From: Clostridiisalibacter paucivorans DSM 22131
GTDB taxonomy: Bacteria > Bacillota > Clostridia > Tissierellales > Clostridiisalibacteraceae
Reading direction: 5' to 3'
DNA: 64,000 nucleotides
NCBI RefSeq assembly: GCF_000620125.1
Contig: NZ_JHVL01000003.1
Location: 1 to 64,000 of the forward strand
How positions within the stretch are numbered: the first letter of the stretch is position 1; every line of letters begins with the position of its first letter. The notes below the pieces were generated by a model, which had not been told where the DNA came from, did not search any database, and saw only the letters and a list, made by a program, of their open reading frames with translations. A program made the translations under genes and the position numbers. Positions 18,891-27,778 of the stretch are shown here, piece after piece.

Positions 18891-19937
18891 TTATAAATCC
18901 TCTATCTCATTTATTAATTCCTCTAAGAGCTTATCTTCTGGTACTTTCCTAATTATTTTACCTTTTTTAAATATTAATCCTTCTCCTATGCCACCAGCAA
19001 TGCCTATATCTGCCTCTTTTGCTTCTCCAGGTCCGTTTACAGCACATCCCATTATGGCAACTTTTATAGGCTTTCTTATGTTTTCCAATGCATTTTCAGC
19101 CCTCTTTGCTAAATCTATAAGGTCAATTTGTGTTCTTCCACAAGTTGGACAAGATATTATTTCTACACTATCTTCAAGCATATCCAAAGATCTCAATATT
19201 TGTCTTCCTACCCTTATTTCATCCAATGGATCTCCAGTTAATGATACCCTTATAGTATCTCCTATGCCATCTAGCAATAATGTTCCTATACCTATAGAGG
19301 ATTTTATAGTTCCTCTCCAAGGAGTTCCAGCTTCTGTTATACCTATATGCAACGGATAGTCAACCATTTTAGCTATCTTTCTATATGAGTCTATAGTTAA
19401 TCTAACATTAGATGCCTTTATTGAAATAATTATCTTATCATAATTTAATTTTTCTAAAATATTAACATGTTCCATAGCACTATAAACCATAGAATCTTTA
19501 TTGACACCACCATATTTCTCTACAAATTCTTTCTTTACAGAACCTGAATTAACACCAATCCTAATAGGTACATCCCTTTCTTTACAAGCCTTTACAACCT
19601 CTTTGACTTTTAAATGGCTTCCTATATTTCCAGGATTAATTCTAAGTCCATCTATATTATTTTCTATCGATTTTAACGCTAGTTTATAATCAAAATGAAT
19701 ATCCGCAATAATAGGTATACTAATTTGTTTTTTTATATCCTTTAATGCGTTGGCAGCAGTATCATCTAATACTGCAACCCTTACAATATTACATCCTTCC
19801 TTTTCCAGATCTTTTATTTGATTTACCGTAGATTCTACATCCCTTGTATCAGTATTAGTCATAGACTGTATTGTTATAGGATAATCACTACCTATCCCTA
19901 CATCTCCATATTTAAAATTTTTAGTTTTTCTTCTCAT
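18891..19937 (-). CDS. ispG: 4-hydroxy-3-methylbut-2-en-1-yl diphosphate synthase (flavodoxin/ferredoxin)
   Basis: 348-aa [4Fe-4S] enzyme of the MEP isoprenoid pathway (GcpE). The N-terminal TIM barrel starts near IQSMTNTDTRDV. The C-terminal iron-sulfur domain carries CPTCGRTQ and GCAVNGPGEAKEADIG, giving three Cys and a Glu ligand. It continues the pathway opened by dxr two genes upstream; ispDF, ispE and ispH are not in the window. Confidence 0.96.
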   Translation of the reverse strand: MRRKTKNFKYGDVGIGSDYPITIQSMTNTDTRDVESTVNQIKDLEKEGCNIVRVAVLDDTAANALKDIKKQISIPIIADIHFDYKLALKSIENNIDGLRINPGNIGSHLKVKEVVKACKERDVPIRIGVNSGSVKKEFVEKYGGVNKDSMVYSAMEHVNILEKLNYDKIIISIKASNVRLTIDSYRKIAKMVDYPLHIGITEAGTPWRGTIKSSIGIGTLLLDGIGDTIRVSLTGDPLDEIRVGRQILRSLDMLEDSVEIISCPTCGRTQIDLIDLAKRAENALENIRKPIKVAIMGCAVNGPGEAKEADIGIAGGIGEGLIFKKGKIIRKVPEDKLLEELINEIEDL

Positions 19938-19952
19938 CTATTTATCATCCCT

Positions 19953-20972
19953 TTAAATTATATCAAGTCTCATAATATCTTTATATGTCACAAAAACCAT
20001 TAGCATTAATAGCAAAACAAAACCTACCAAATGAACTAATCCCTCTTTTTCAGGGTCTATAGCCTTACCTCGTATGATTTCTAAAAACATAAACATTATT
20101 CTACTACCATCTAAAGCAGGAATAGGCAATAAATTAAAGAACCCTAAATTTACACTTATAATACCTGCAATATATAAAACATTTAGAAATCCAAACTTAG
20201 CCGCTTCTCCTACTACAGAGATTACCCCTATAGGTCCCATAACATCTCCTATTTTTTCAGTACCTCCAAATAATTTGCTAAAAAGCATACCAAAAAATTG
20301 AAACATCATCCCTATAGCAAGTATAGTTTTTTCTATTCCGCTATATAAAGAACCTAATAAAGATTTTTCCATAACTGGAGTTATTCCTATTATTTTTCTT
20401 TGAGTATTTTCTTCATATGTGGGGCTGATATCAAAAGTTAACTCTTCACCTTTTCTATTAACTGTCACCTTTATAATATCAGATTGTGAACCATTTATCT
20501 GTTCAACTAATCCTTCCCAATCATTGATATCTTCACCATTAATATTCTTTATAACATCTCCAGTCCTTACCCCTGCTTCGTAAGCTGGTAAATCTTTATT
20601 AGCTTTAGAAATTTCTATAGTTGGAATGCCTATATTGTAGGATATTACAGCAAAAACTACTGCTGCCAATACAAAGTTCATAAATGCCCCTGCTGCTAAC
20701 ACTAATATTCTTGATAAAGGAGGTTTATTATTAAAACTTCTCTCATCATCTGAAGCTTCATCCTCTCCTTCCATTTTCACATACCCTCCAATAGGCAATA
20801 TCCTTAGAGAATACTCAGTTTCTCCTTTAGTCATTTTACCTATCCTAGGTCCCATACCTATAGAAAACTCATGAACTTTAATGCCAACTAATTTCGCAAC
20901 TGTAAAATGACCTAGTTCATGAACTAAAACCACTACAAAAAATACAAAAATCGCTGCTATTGCTGTATTCAA
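19953..20972 (-). CDS. rseP: Site-2 intramembrane zinc metalloprotease RseP/RasP
   Basis: 339-aa S2P protease with HELGHF at residues 18-23 in the first membrane helix, a PDZ domain (about 120-195, PAYEAGVRTGDVIKNING) and a second active-site motif NLLPIPALDGSR. It cuts anti-sigma factors and signal peptides within the membrane in relatives. A TTG start follows GGTGGTG. It lies 11 bases after dxr, as in B. subtilis. Confidence 0.95.
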   Translation of the reverse strand: MNTAIAAIFVFFVVVLVHELGHFTVAKLVGIKVHEFSIGMGPRIGKMTKGETEYSLRILPIGGYVKMEGEDEASDDERSFNNKPPLSRILVLAAGAFMNFVLAAVVFAVISYNIGIPTIEISKANKDLPAYEAGVRTGDVIKNINGEDINDWEGLVEQINGSQSDIIKVTVNRKGEELTFDISPTYEENTQRKIIGITPVMEKSLLGSLYSGIEKTILAIGMMFQFFGMLFSKLFGGTEKIGDVMGPIGVISVVGEAAKFGFLNVLYIAGIISVNLGFFNLLPIPALDGSRIMFMFLEIIRGKAIDPEKEGLVHLVGFVLLLMLMVFVTYKDIMRLDII

Positions 20973-20983
20973 AAAATCACCAC

Positions 20984-22129
20984 CTATAATTGTTTAGATC
21001 TCAATAATTCCCTTGCCCACCTATCACTCTCTAATATATCTTCAATAGTAGGATCTAAAATATTGTTATGCTTTTCCATTATATCTTCAATAAACTTTGG
21101 TATTTCCATAAAACCTATCTTCCCATCTAAAAACCATTGGACTACTACTTCATTAGATGCATTTAATACCGATGGCATTGTGCCTCCAATTTTTAAGGCT
21201 TCCATAGCAAGAGATAAACATCTAAATGTCTTTGTATCTGGCCTTTCAAAATTAAGGTTTCCTATAGATACAAAGTCTAAAGAATCCAATGAATTCTTTT
21301 TTCGTTTCGGATAAGTTAATGCATATTGTATAGGAATTCTCATATCTGATACTCCCATTTGTGCAATTACGCTGCCATCTATATATTCCACCATAGAATG
21401 CACTATACTCTGAGGATGCACTGTCACATCTATTTTATCTAATTTTACATCAAATAACCACCTTGCTTCTATAACTTCTAATCCTTTATTCATTAATGTA
21501 GCAGAATCGATAGTTATTTTTTTCCCCATACTCCAATTAGGATGATTTAATGCATCTTTAACATTAACTTTTTTTAAATATTTCTCATCTTTTCCTCTAA
21601 ATGGCCCCCCTGAAGCTGTCAAGATCAATCTCTTTATTTCTTCTTTACTACCACCTTTAAGACATTGAAATATAGCTGAATGTTCACTATCTACAGGTAT
21701 AATATCAACAGCATTCTGCTCTGCCTCATCCATAACTATTTTTCCAGCTGTAACTAATGTCTCTTTATTAGCCAATGCAATAGTTTTTTTTGCCTTAATA
21801 GCACTTAAAGTTGGTTTTAATCCAACCATTCCTACTACTGCAGTTAACACCATATCTGCAGTAGACTCAGATGCTATATTATTTAAACCCTCTATGCCAG
21901 ACAATACTTCTATATTATATTGCTTGAGTCTTTTTTTTAGAATATTGGCCATAGATTTATCTACTACAGTTACAACTTCTGGTCTAAATTCTATTGCCTG
22001 CTTTTCTAAAAGATCTATATTTTTATTTGCTGATAAAGCAACAACCTTATACCCATTATCATTTCTTACCACATCTAATGTTTGAGTTCCTATGGACCCT
22101 GTAGAACCCAATATAGCAATTTTTTTCAT
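20984..22129 (-). CDS. dxr: 1-deoxy-D-xylulose 5-phosphate reductoisomerase
   Basis: 381-aa NADPH-dependent enzyme for the second MEP pathway step. It has the Rossmann start [16 protein letters not shown], substrate loop residues in ASGGPFRG and [21 protein letters not shown]-type core ([20 protein letters not shown]), and the metal-binding PVDSEHSAI. It supplies isoprenoids for UppS, whose gene lies two genes upstream. Confidence 0.97.
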   Translation of the reverse strand: MKKIAILGSTGSIGTQTLDVVRNDNGYKVVALSANKNIDLLEKQAIEFRPEVVTVVDKSMANILKKRLKQYNIEVLSGIEGLNNIASESTADMVLTAVVGMVGLKPTLSAIKAKKTIALANKETLVTAGKIVMDEAEQNAVDIIPVDSEHSAIFQCLKGGSKEEIKRLILTASGGPFRGKDEKYLKKVNVKDALNHPNWSMGKKITIDSATLMNKGLEVIEARWLFDVKLDKIDVTVHPQSIVHSMVEYIDGSVIAQMGVSDMRIPIQYALTYPKRKKNSLDSLDFVSIGNLNFERPDTKTFRCLSLAMEALKIGGTMPSVLNASNEVVVQWFLDGKIGFMEIPKFIEDIMEKHNNILDPTIEDILESDRWARELLRSKQL

Positions 22130-22159
22130 AAGACCACCTCACAACCTCATTTATAAATT

Positions 22160-22933
22160 CTATCTAAGTACAAAAATTGTCATATAATAGTATACTGTAG
22201 GTGCAGTAAATAATATACTATCAAATCTATCTAAAACTCCCCCATGTCCAGGCATTATACTACCATAATCTTTAATACTAGCTATTCTCTTTATTTTAGA
22301 AGCAGTAAGATCTCCTAATTGAGCAATAATAGCACAAATAATACTCAATGGTAACAATTGTAGCAAATTTCCCGTTCCTATTGCTTTGACAAAAATAAAG
22401 GTAACTACAAAACTACCCAAAGTACCACCTATACTTCCCTCTATAGTTTTTTTAGGACTAAGAGTGGGACAAAGTTTGTTTTTCCCAAAAAACATCCCAG
22501 TGAAATAAGCAAAGGTATCAGTAGCCCAAGCTGTTATAAATATTATCCATATATAAATCGAGCCTGCCATAAATTGAACATGAAATATAAAAAATACAAT
22601 ATATATACTTCCTAGTAAATTCATTGCAATATCCTGAGGCCGTATTTCCTTTTTAAATACCATAATAATTAACAAGATAATTGTATAACAAAAAATCAAC
22701 GGTGAATGATAATTTCTCAATTCTATTAATTCTGATAAAAAAAACGCCAAAGAAAATACATAACTCATTTTAGATATTGGATTAAATCCCATTGATTTAA
22801 TTGCTCTATTGTATTCATAAATACCAATTGTAGCCATAGTAAATACACCAATATTTAACAAAATACCTCCAGTAAAAACTACAATTAATAAAAATATCAA
22901 TCCTATTATACCACTAATAACTCTTATTTTCAT
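22160..22933 (-). CDS. cdsA: Phosphatidate cytidylyltransferase (CDP-diglyceride synthase)
   Basis: 257-aa integral membrane enzyme with about seven helices, making CDP-diacylglycerol from phosphatidate and CTP. The family signature is complete near the C-terminus: SKIKRIASIKDYG followed by MPGHGGVLDRFDS. It lies between uppS and dxr in the conserved order. Confidence 0.95.
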   Translation of the reverse strand: MKIRVISGIIGLIFLLIVVFTGGILLNIGVFTMATIGIYEYNRAIKSMGFNPISKMSYVFSLAFFLSELIELRNYHSPLIFCYTIILLIIMVFKKEIRPQDIAMNLLGSIYIVFFIFHVQFMAGSIYIWIIFITAWATDTFAYFTGMFFGKNKLCPTLSPKKTIEGSIGGTLGSFVVTFIFVKAIGTGNLLQLLPLSIICAIIAQLGDLTASKIKRIASIKDYGSIMPGHGGVLDRFDSILFTAPTVYYYMTIFVLR

Positions 22934-22953
22934 TATAACACCATCCTATTCAG

Positions 22954-23700
22954 TTACAATCCACCGAATCTTCTATTTCTATTTTGATATTCCTTTATAC
23001 ATTTATAATATTCCATTGTATTAAAATCAGGCCAATATACATCACTGAATACAAACTCTGTATAGGCATTTTGATAAATCAAAAAATTGCTTAGCCTCAT
23101 CTCTCCACTGGTCCTTATTAGTAAATCAGGATCTGGCTGGTCTTTAGTATATAAATATTTTTTAAAACTTTCTTCATTTATATCTTCAATGTCTATTCTA
23201 TCATTATTTATATCTTCAAAAACCATTTTTATACCTCTAATTATTTCATCTCTTCCTCCGTAATTTAATGCTATATTCAAAACTAATTTTTTGTTTTGTT
23301 TTGTCAATTCAATAGTATTTTCAATTTCCTTCTTCAAAATGGGACTCAGTCTATTTATATCCCCCAATACATTTATTTTAACATCATTCTTTATAATTGT
23401 TTTTAATTCTTTTTTTATGAATTCTATTAATAATCCCATCAAATAATTTACTTCATCTTTTGGTCTATTCCAATTTTCAGTAGAAAATGCATATATTGTT
23501 AAATATTTAATGCCCATATCTCCAGATACTTCAACTATTTCTTTAACTCTATTGACACCTTCCCTATGACCAGCTGTTCTAGGTAAAAATCTCTTTTTTG
23601 CCCATCTGCCATTACCATCCATTATTATAGCGACGTGTTTAGGTATTTTAGATAAATCTATATTTTTCTTTAGTGTCTTTTCTTTATTTCCTTTAATCAT
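22954..23700 (-). CDS. uppS: Isoprenyl transferase (undecaprenyl diphosphate synthase)
   Basis: 248-aa cis-prenyltransferase that makes the C55 lipid carrier for cell-wall synthesis. Signatures: HVAIIMDGNGRWAKKR with the catalytic Asp, TIYAFSTENW, and the C-terminal DLLIRTSGEMRLSNFLI. TTGGAGG precedes the ATG. A strong terminator hairpin ends only about 30 bases upstream of this start, so the gene depends on read-through or on a promoter inside the hairpin region. Confidence 0.96.
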   Translation of the reverse strand: MIKGNKEKTLKKNIDLSKIPKHVAIIMDGNGRWAKKRFLPRTAGHREGVNRVKEIVEVSGDMGIKYLTIYAFSTENWNRPKDEVNYLMGLLIEFIKKELKTIIKNDVKINVLGDINRLSPILKKEIENTIELTKQNKKLVLNIALNYGGRDEIIRGIKMVFEDINNDRIDIEDINEESFKKYLYTKDQPDPDLLIRTSGEMRLSNFLIYQNAYTEFVFSDVYWPDFNTMEYYKCIKEYQNRNRRFGGL

Positions 23701-23730
23701 TTTGAACCTCCAAAAAATAATAGGGTCATT

Positions 23731-23760
23731 AAAAACCCCTTCTATGATTGTAGAAGGGGA
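23731..23760 (-). terminator. Perfect intrinsic terminator inside the frr-uppS interval
   Basis: A 9-bp perfect stem CCCCTTCTA/TAGAAGGGG with a six-base loop is followed on the minus strand by TTTTT. It begins directly after the stop codon of the 63-aa gene. Only 30 bases separate its end from the uppS start. Confidence 0.85.
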
Positions 23761-23952
23761 TTAAAAATCTCCTGAAATTATGGTTGCGTTATTACGATCT
23801 ATATCTATCCTCAATACTCTAGAATCCCTTAAATCAATATTATAGTTTTTATTCAAACCTTTTGTCTTTAATATTTTTACCTTGTAGCCTTCAGATTCTA
23901 AAAAATTTTTACCATATTGAAGTTTAGTTCCTAATAATCTATAATATCTCAA
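23761..23952 (-). CDS. Small conserved-position protein of unknown function between frr and uppS
   Basis: 63-aa protein starting at TTG, ten bases after GGAGG that lies in the last codons of frr; only five bases separate the two genes. I do not recognise the family firmly. The layout (short helix ending GYKVKILKTKG, then strands with RVLRIDIDRNNATIISGDF) recalls a single PASTA-like unit, but this is a shape impression only. No membrane segment or signal peptide. Tight spacing, good ribosome-binding site and a terminator directly after the stop support a real gene. Confidence 0.6.
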   Translation of the reverse strand: MRYYRLLGTKLQYGKNFLESEGYKVKILKTKGLNKNYNIDLRDSRVLRIDIDRNNATIISGDF

Positions 23953-23957
23953 AAGGT

Positions 23958-24515
23958 TTATACCTCCATAATTTCTTTTTCTTTTTTATCTGTCAATTTA
24001 TCTATTTCTTCTCCATATTTATTAGTCAAGTTTTGTACTTGTTCTTCAGCCTTTTTCAAATCATCCTCAGTTATATCACCATTTTTCTCCATTTTCTTCA
24101 GCTTATCATTTGCATCTCTTCTAGTATTTCTTATAGCTATTTTAGCATTTTCATTGATTTTACTTAATAATTTTACCAAATCTTTTCTTCTTTCTTCAGT
24201 TAACTGAGGAATCACTAACCTTATTACTTTTCCATCATTAGAAGGATTTATTCCTAAATCTGACTTTAAAATAGCTTTTTCTATCTCAGAAACTGAATTA
24301 GCATCCCAAGGCTGTATCAATAACATTCTAGGCTCTGGAGCTGATATATTAGCTATCTGATTCAATGGTGTAAGCGCTCCATAATAATCTACTTTTACCT
24401 TATCCAACAAACTAGGATTAGCTCTACCTGCTCTTATAGTTAATAATTCATCTTTAAATGCTTTAACTGTCTTTTTCATTTTCTCTTCTGTCTGCTTATG
24501 AACTTCTAAATACAT
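23958..24515 (-). CDS. frr: Ribosome recycling factor
   Basis: 185-aa full-length RRF, which splits post-termination ribosomes with EF-G. It has the family pattern [32 protein letters not shown] and [13 protein letters not shown] with a coiled-coil C-terminal half. It lies 17 bases after pyrH, the universal order. Confidence 0.97.
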   Translation of the reverse strand: MYLEVHKQTEEKMKKTVKAFKDELLTIRAGRANPSLLDKVKVDYYGALTPLNQIANISAPEPRMLLIQPWDANSVSEIEKAILKSDLGINPSNDGKVIRLVIPQLTEERRKDLVKLLSKINENAKIAIRNTRRDANDKLKKMEKNGDITEDDLKKAEEQVQNLTNKYGEEIDKLTDKKEKEIMEV

Positions 24516-24532
24516 TTAATTCCCCTCCTTTT

Positions 24533-25243
24533 TTATATTAATTTAGTTCCTATATTTTCTCCCATTACAACCCTTACAATATTATCAGCATCCTCGATGC
24601 CAAATACAATAATAGGTATTTTATTGTCCATGCATAATGACGCAGCAGTTGAATCCATAACCCCTAATTCAAGATTTAAAATATCTTTATAATTTAAATT
24701 ATCAAATTTCTGAGCCTCAGGATTCATGGACGGATCTGAATCATAAACTCCATCAACACCTTTTTTAGCTAATAATACAACTTCTGCTTCAATCTCTGCA
24801 GCTCTTAATGCAGCTGTAGTATCCGTGGAAAAGAAAGGATTTCCAGTTCCAGCAGCAAAAATAACTACTCGACCTTTTTCTAAATGTCTAACCGCTTTTC
24901 TTCTTATATATGGCTCTGCTATTTGCCTCATTTCTATGGCAGTTTGAACTCTAGTTAGTATACCATTATTTTCTAAAGCATCTTGTAATGCCAATGCATT
25001 GATAACTGTAGCAAGCATTCCCATATAATCGGCTGTCGTCCTATCCATACCTTTTCCACTTCTACCTCTCCAAAAATTGCCTCCACCAACCACTATAGAA
25101 ACTTCAACTTCATATTGGTGTAGTTTTTTTATCCTTTCTGCAATTTCTTCTATAATTTCTTCATCAATTCCAAATTCTTTTTTTCCTTTTAAAGCTTCAC
25201 CGCTTAATTTCAATATTACTCTTTTGTATGCAGGTTTTTTCAT
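24533..25243 (-). CDS. pyrH: UMP kinase
   Basis: 236-aa hexameric amino-acid-kinase-fold enzyme phosphorylating UMP to UDP. Key segments: [40 protein letters not shown] and [24 protein letters not shown] precedes the ATG. It lies between tsf and frr. Confidence 0.97.
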   Translation of the reverse strand: MKKPAYKRVILKLSGEALKGKKEFGIDEEIIEEIAERIKKLHQYEVEVSIVVGGGNFWRGRSGKGMDRTTADYMGMLATVINALALQDALENNGILTRVQTAIEMRQIAEPYIRRKAVRHLEKGRVVIFAAGTGNPFFSTDTTAALRAAEIEAEVVLLAKKGVDGVYDSDPSMNPEAQKFDNLNYKDILNLELGVMDSTAASLCMDNKIPIIVFGIEDADNIVRVVMGENIGTKLI

Positions 25244-25338
25244 TTGAACACTCCCAGCCTATCAATAATATTCTATAATAAATTTAAAAATCCTCTATTA
25301 TTGGTTAATTTCCTATTTATTTTTTATATGCTTCTTAT

Positions 25339-25371
25339 TTAAATGGAGAACACGGCGTGTTCTCCATTTAA
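25339..25371 (-). terminator. Long perfect inverted repeat after tsf
   Basis: Arms AAATGGAGAACACG and CGTGTTCTCCATTT (14 bp, single-base centre) lie 15 bases after the tsf stop. There is no U-run on either strand, so it is either a weak terminator or an RNA stability or processing hairpin between tsf and pyrH. Confidence 0.5.
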
Positions 25372-25384
25372 TATAGATTAAAAA

Positions 25385-26035
25385 TTACTGATTTATTTGC
25401 TTTGCAACTTCATCTGCAAAATTTTCTTCTCTTTTTTCTAATCCTTCCCCTACTTCAAATCTTACAAATCTTCTTATTTTTAGATTTTCACCTATTTTAG
25501 CAATTTTATTTGTTAATAACTCAGTTACAGTTATATCTGGATCTTTTATAAAAGGTTGTTCCATTAAGCATACTTCTTTAAAATATTTTTCAATTCTTCC
25601 TTCTACCATTTTATCTACAATATGTTCTGGCTTTCCTTCATTTAAAGCCTGTTCTCTCAATATTTCTTTTTCTTTAGCTATCTCTTTCTCATCCACATCT
25701 TCCTTTGAAACATATTTAGGATTTTGTGCAGCTACTTGCATTGCCATATCTCTAACAAATTCTTTAAATTCTTCATTTTTAGCAACAAAATCAGTCTCTG
25801 AATTTACTTCTATTAGTACACCAATTCTTCCGCCGTGTATGTATGAATCTACAATACCCTCAGCAGCTATTCTACCAGACTTTTTAGCAGCTTTAGAAAG
25901 TCCCTTCTTTCTTAATGCTTCTATTGCGGCTTCTACATCTCCACCACACTCTACTAAGGCCTTTTTACAATCTAACATACCGGCACCAGTAGCCTCTCTT
26001 AACTCTTTTACCATTGCAGCTGTTACTTTAGCCAT
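25385..26035 (-). CDS. tsf: Elongation factor Ts
   Basis: 216-aa nucleotide exchange factor for EF-Tu. It has an N-terminal UBA-like domain with [17 protein letters not shown] and the core [13 protein letters not shown]. It is the shorter Firmicute/Thermus-like form with a reduced core, compared with about 283 aa in E. coli. AGGAGG precedes the ATG. Confidence 0.97.
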   Translation of the reverse strand: MAKVTAAMVKELREATGAGMLDCKKALVECGGDVEAAIEALRKKGLSKAAKKSGRIAAEGIVDSYIHGGRIGVLIEVNSETDFVAKNEEFKEFVRDMAMQVAAQNPKYVSKEDVDEKEIAKEKEILREQALNEGKPEHIVDKMVEGRIEKYFKEVCLMEQPFIKDPDITVTELLTNKIAKIGENLKIRRFVRFEVGEGLEKREENFADEVAKQINQ

Positions 26036-26104
26036 TTAATTTCCTCCTAACTGTATTTTATAAGATATTTATAGTACTCCTCTTAAATATTTCTTAATCA
26101 TAAT

Positions 26105-26153
26105 AAAAGGTAAGAGTAGTAAGGGAAAATTTCCCTTATAACCCTTACCATTT
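26105..26153 (-). terminator. Hairpin between rpsB and tsf (partial terminator)
   Basis: An imperfect long hairpin: GGTAAG/CTTACC at the base and AAGGG/CCCTT nearer the loop, followed on the minus strand by TTTTATT. Within the rpsB-tsf transcript it could reduce tsf relative to rpsB, as intercistronic hairpins do in other bacteria. Confidence 0.6.
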
Positions 26154-26164
26154 TAGTAAACATT

Positions 26165-26863
26165 TTATTCTTCTATTTGTTCCCCTTGTTTGCCTTCTAA
26201 AACGGCATTAGCCATTGTTTCTGTAAGTAATTTAACAGCTCTAATAGCATCGTCATTACCTGGTATTACATAATCAACTTCATCAGGATCACAATTAGTA
26301 TCTACTATAGCTATAACTGGTATTCCCAATATCTTAGCTTCTCTAACTGCTATCCTTTCTTTTCTAGGATCTACTACAAACAATGCATCAGGAATTCTAT
26401 TCATATTTTTAATTCCACCTAAGAACTTCTCTAATCTATCAGCTTCATGATTTAACTTTATAACTTCTTTTTTAGGTAACAAATCAAAAGTACCCTCTTC
26501 TTCCATTTGTCCTAAATCATGAAGTCTCTGAATCCTTCTTTTGATAGTCTTATAGTTAGTAAGCATACCTCCTAACCATCTTTGACTAACAAAATGCATT
26601 CCACATCTTTTGGCCTCATTCTCTATAGATTCTTGAGCCTGTTTCTTAGTTCCTACAAATAAGATTTCTCCGTCATTAGCTACTATTTCCTTTATGACAT
26701 TGTATGCATCTTCAACTTTCTTAACAGTCTTTTGCAAATCTATTATATAAATACCATTTCTTTCAGTAAATATATACTCTGCCATCTTAGGATTCCATCT
26801 TCTAGTCTGATGTCCAAAATGCACACCAGCCTCTAATAACTGTTTCATAGTAATAACTGACAT
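26165..26863 (-). CDS. rpsB: 30S ribosomal protein S2
   Basis: 232-aa S2 with [49 protein letters not shown] and [25 protein letters not shown]-type core motifs. The open frame extends to 26950, but AAGGAGGTG seven bases before the ATG at 26863 fixes the start. It is first in the rpsB-tsf-pyrH-frr unit and follows the fla/che operon as in B. subtilis. Confidence 0.97.
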   Translation of the reverse strand: MSVITMKQLLEAGVHFGHQTRRWNPKMAEYIFTERNGIYIIDLQKTVKKVEDAYNVIKEIVANDGEILFVGTKKQAQESIENEAKRCGMHFVSQRWLGGMLTNYKTIKRRIQRLHDLGQMEEEGTFDLLPKKEVIKLNHEADRLEKFLGGIKNMNRIPDALFVVDPRKERIAVREAKILGIPVIAIVDTNCDPDEVDYVIPGNDDAIRAVKLLTETMANAVLEGKQGEQIEE

Positions 26864-26967
26864 ATATTTCACCTCCTTGTTTTTTACCTCCACTTGAATC
26901 AACTTTTTAAAGAACCTATATAATGTAGGCACAACTTTAAAAATCATCAAGTGTGTGTATTTTTACC
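26864..26967 (-). promoter_or_regulatory. rpsB 5' leader with a hairpin
   Basis: The roughly 104-base leader contains a two-part hairpin at 26907-26940: TTAAAG/CTTTAA outside and CCTA/TAGG inside. A second Shine-Dalgarno-like TGGAGG lies about 10 bases before the true AAGGAGG. S2 regulates its own mRNA in some bacteria; here this is only a positional guess. Confidence 0.35.
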
Positions 26968-26973
26968 ATATGT

Positions 26974-27002
26974 AGTATAACACAACCTAGGATTTTTGAC
27001 AA
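26974..27002 (-). promoter_or_regulatory. SigA-type promoter of rpsB-tsf
   Basis: Minus-strand TTGTCA (27002-26997) and TATACT (26979-26974) with a 17-base spacer. The -35 overlaps the last two bases of the 44-bp palindrome that closes the fla/che operon. Confidence 0.75.
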
Positions 27003-27044
27003 TAACTTTCTATATTATTTTTAAAAATAATATAGAAAGTTATT
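27001..27044. terminator. 44-bp perfect palindrome at the end of the fla/che operon
   Basis: Two 22-base arms (27001-27022 and 27023-27044) are perfectly complementary with no spacer, centred on TTTTTAAAAA. It starts inside the stop codon of the last gene and touches the rpsB -35 box. It would act as an AT-rich terminator or processing hairpin. There is no U-run beyond the stem on the minus strand. Confidence 0.55.
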
Positions 27045-27429
27045 GTCTAATCTCTGAATATTTCATTTTTATTATAATTTCTATTTCTCTAATACCTCTA
27101 TCTAACTCTTTAGCTATATCTTGTATAGAATAACCTTTTTCGTATAAATTGTATACTTGTTCTTCTTTTTCTATATTTTTATATTCTTTGTCAAAACTAG
27201 TATTATTATTTATTAAATTGTTTTTTTCATATTCTATAGAAGCCCTGTTATCTAAAATATTTTCAAATTTACTAATCTTTTTATTCATATTCTCTAGCTG
27301 TAACATTAAATTATTTTCTTCTGCTGTTATATCTTGAACTTTTAAATTTTGTTTCTGATTTTCAATAATTAAAAAAATTATTGAAAAAATAACTATTATT
27401 ATACCAAATATGAGTAAAAAAGTAATCAT
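27040..27429 (-). CDS. SwrB-like membrane-anchored coiled-coil protein
   Basis: 129 aa: one N-terminal transmembrane helix (about 2-23), a coiled-coil (about 35-65) and a C-terminal helix-turn-helix-like segment (YEKGYSIQDIAKELDRG, about 94-110). This layout and the position as the last gene of the operon before rpsB match B. subtilis SwrB, which activates the flagellar export apparatus. Sequence identity cannot be judged here, so I leave the symbol empty. Confidence 0.65.
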   Translation of the reverse strand: MITFLLIFGIIIVIFSIIFLIIENQKQNLKVQDITAEENNLMLQLENMNKKISKFENILDNRASIEYEKNNLINNNTSFDKEYKNIEKEEQVYNLYEKGYSIQDIAKELDRGIREIEIIIKMKYSEIRQ

Positions 27430-27442
27430 ACTCCACCCCTAA

Positions 27443-27766
27443 TTAAACCTTTAAATCAATTTTATTGCCTAAGTATTTTCCACTAGAATTTTTATCCTTA
27501 TGTTTTTTTTTCTTTTCGTTCTTTTCATCATCAGAATCACTGCTATAATTATTTTTCGAGTTATTTTTTTTATCTCTTTTAATCTTTTGGCTCTCTGATT
27601 TATTGGATTTATTTATTTTATTCATTTTTTCTTTTACTTTAATTTCATTTTTAGACAATTCGTTGTGTAAAAAATTCTTATTTCGAAAATTATCATTTTG
27701 TTCTGCTTTAGACATTTGTTGGGCTTTTGGTACTATGTTCTGAAAATCAATAGGTTTTATTGACAT
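27443..27766 (-). CDS. Small lysine/serine-rich protein of unknown function in the fla/che operon
   Basis: 107 aa. The first 25 or so residues (MSIKPIDFQNIVPKAQQMSK) look ordered, and I have an impression of similar N-termini in clostridial genes at this locus. From about residue 40 it is a disordered Lys/Asn/Ser/Asp tail, including KKNNSKNNYSSDSDDEKNEK. No membrane segment. Good ribosome-binding site (GGAGTGG) and 12-13-base gaps on both sides support expression with fapA and the SwrB-like gene. Function unknown. Confidence 0.6.
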   Translation of the reverse strand: MSIKPIDFQNIVPKAQQMSKAEQNDNFRNKNFLHNELSKNEIKVKEKMNKINKSNKSESQKIKRDKKNNSKNNYSSDSDDEKNEKKKKHKDKNSSGKYLGNKIDLKV

Positions 27767-27778
27767 AAAATACCACTC

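Noticed and set aside
25339-25371. Classical rho-independent terminator after tsf
   Set aside because: The 14-bp palindrome is perfect, but no U-run follows on either strand. It is listed only as an inverted repeat with possible processing or weak termination.
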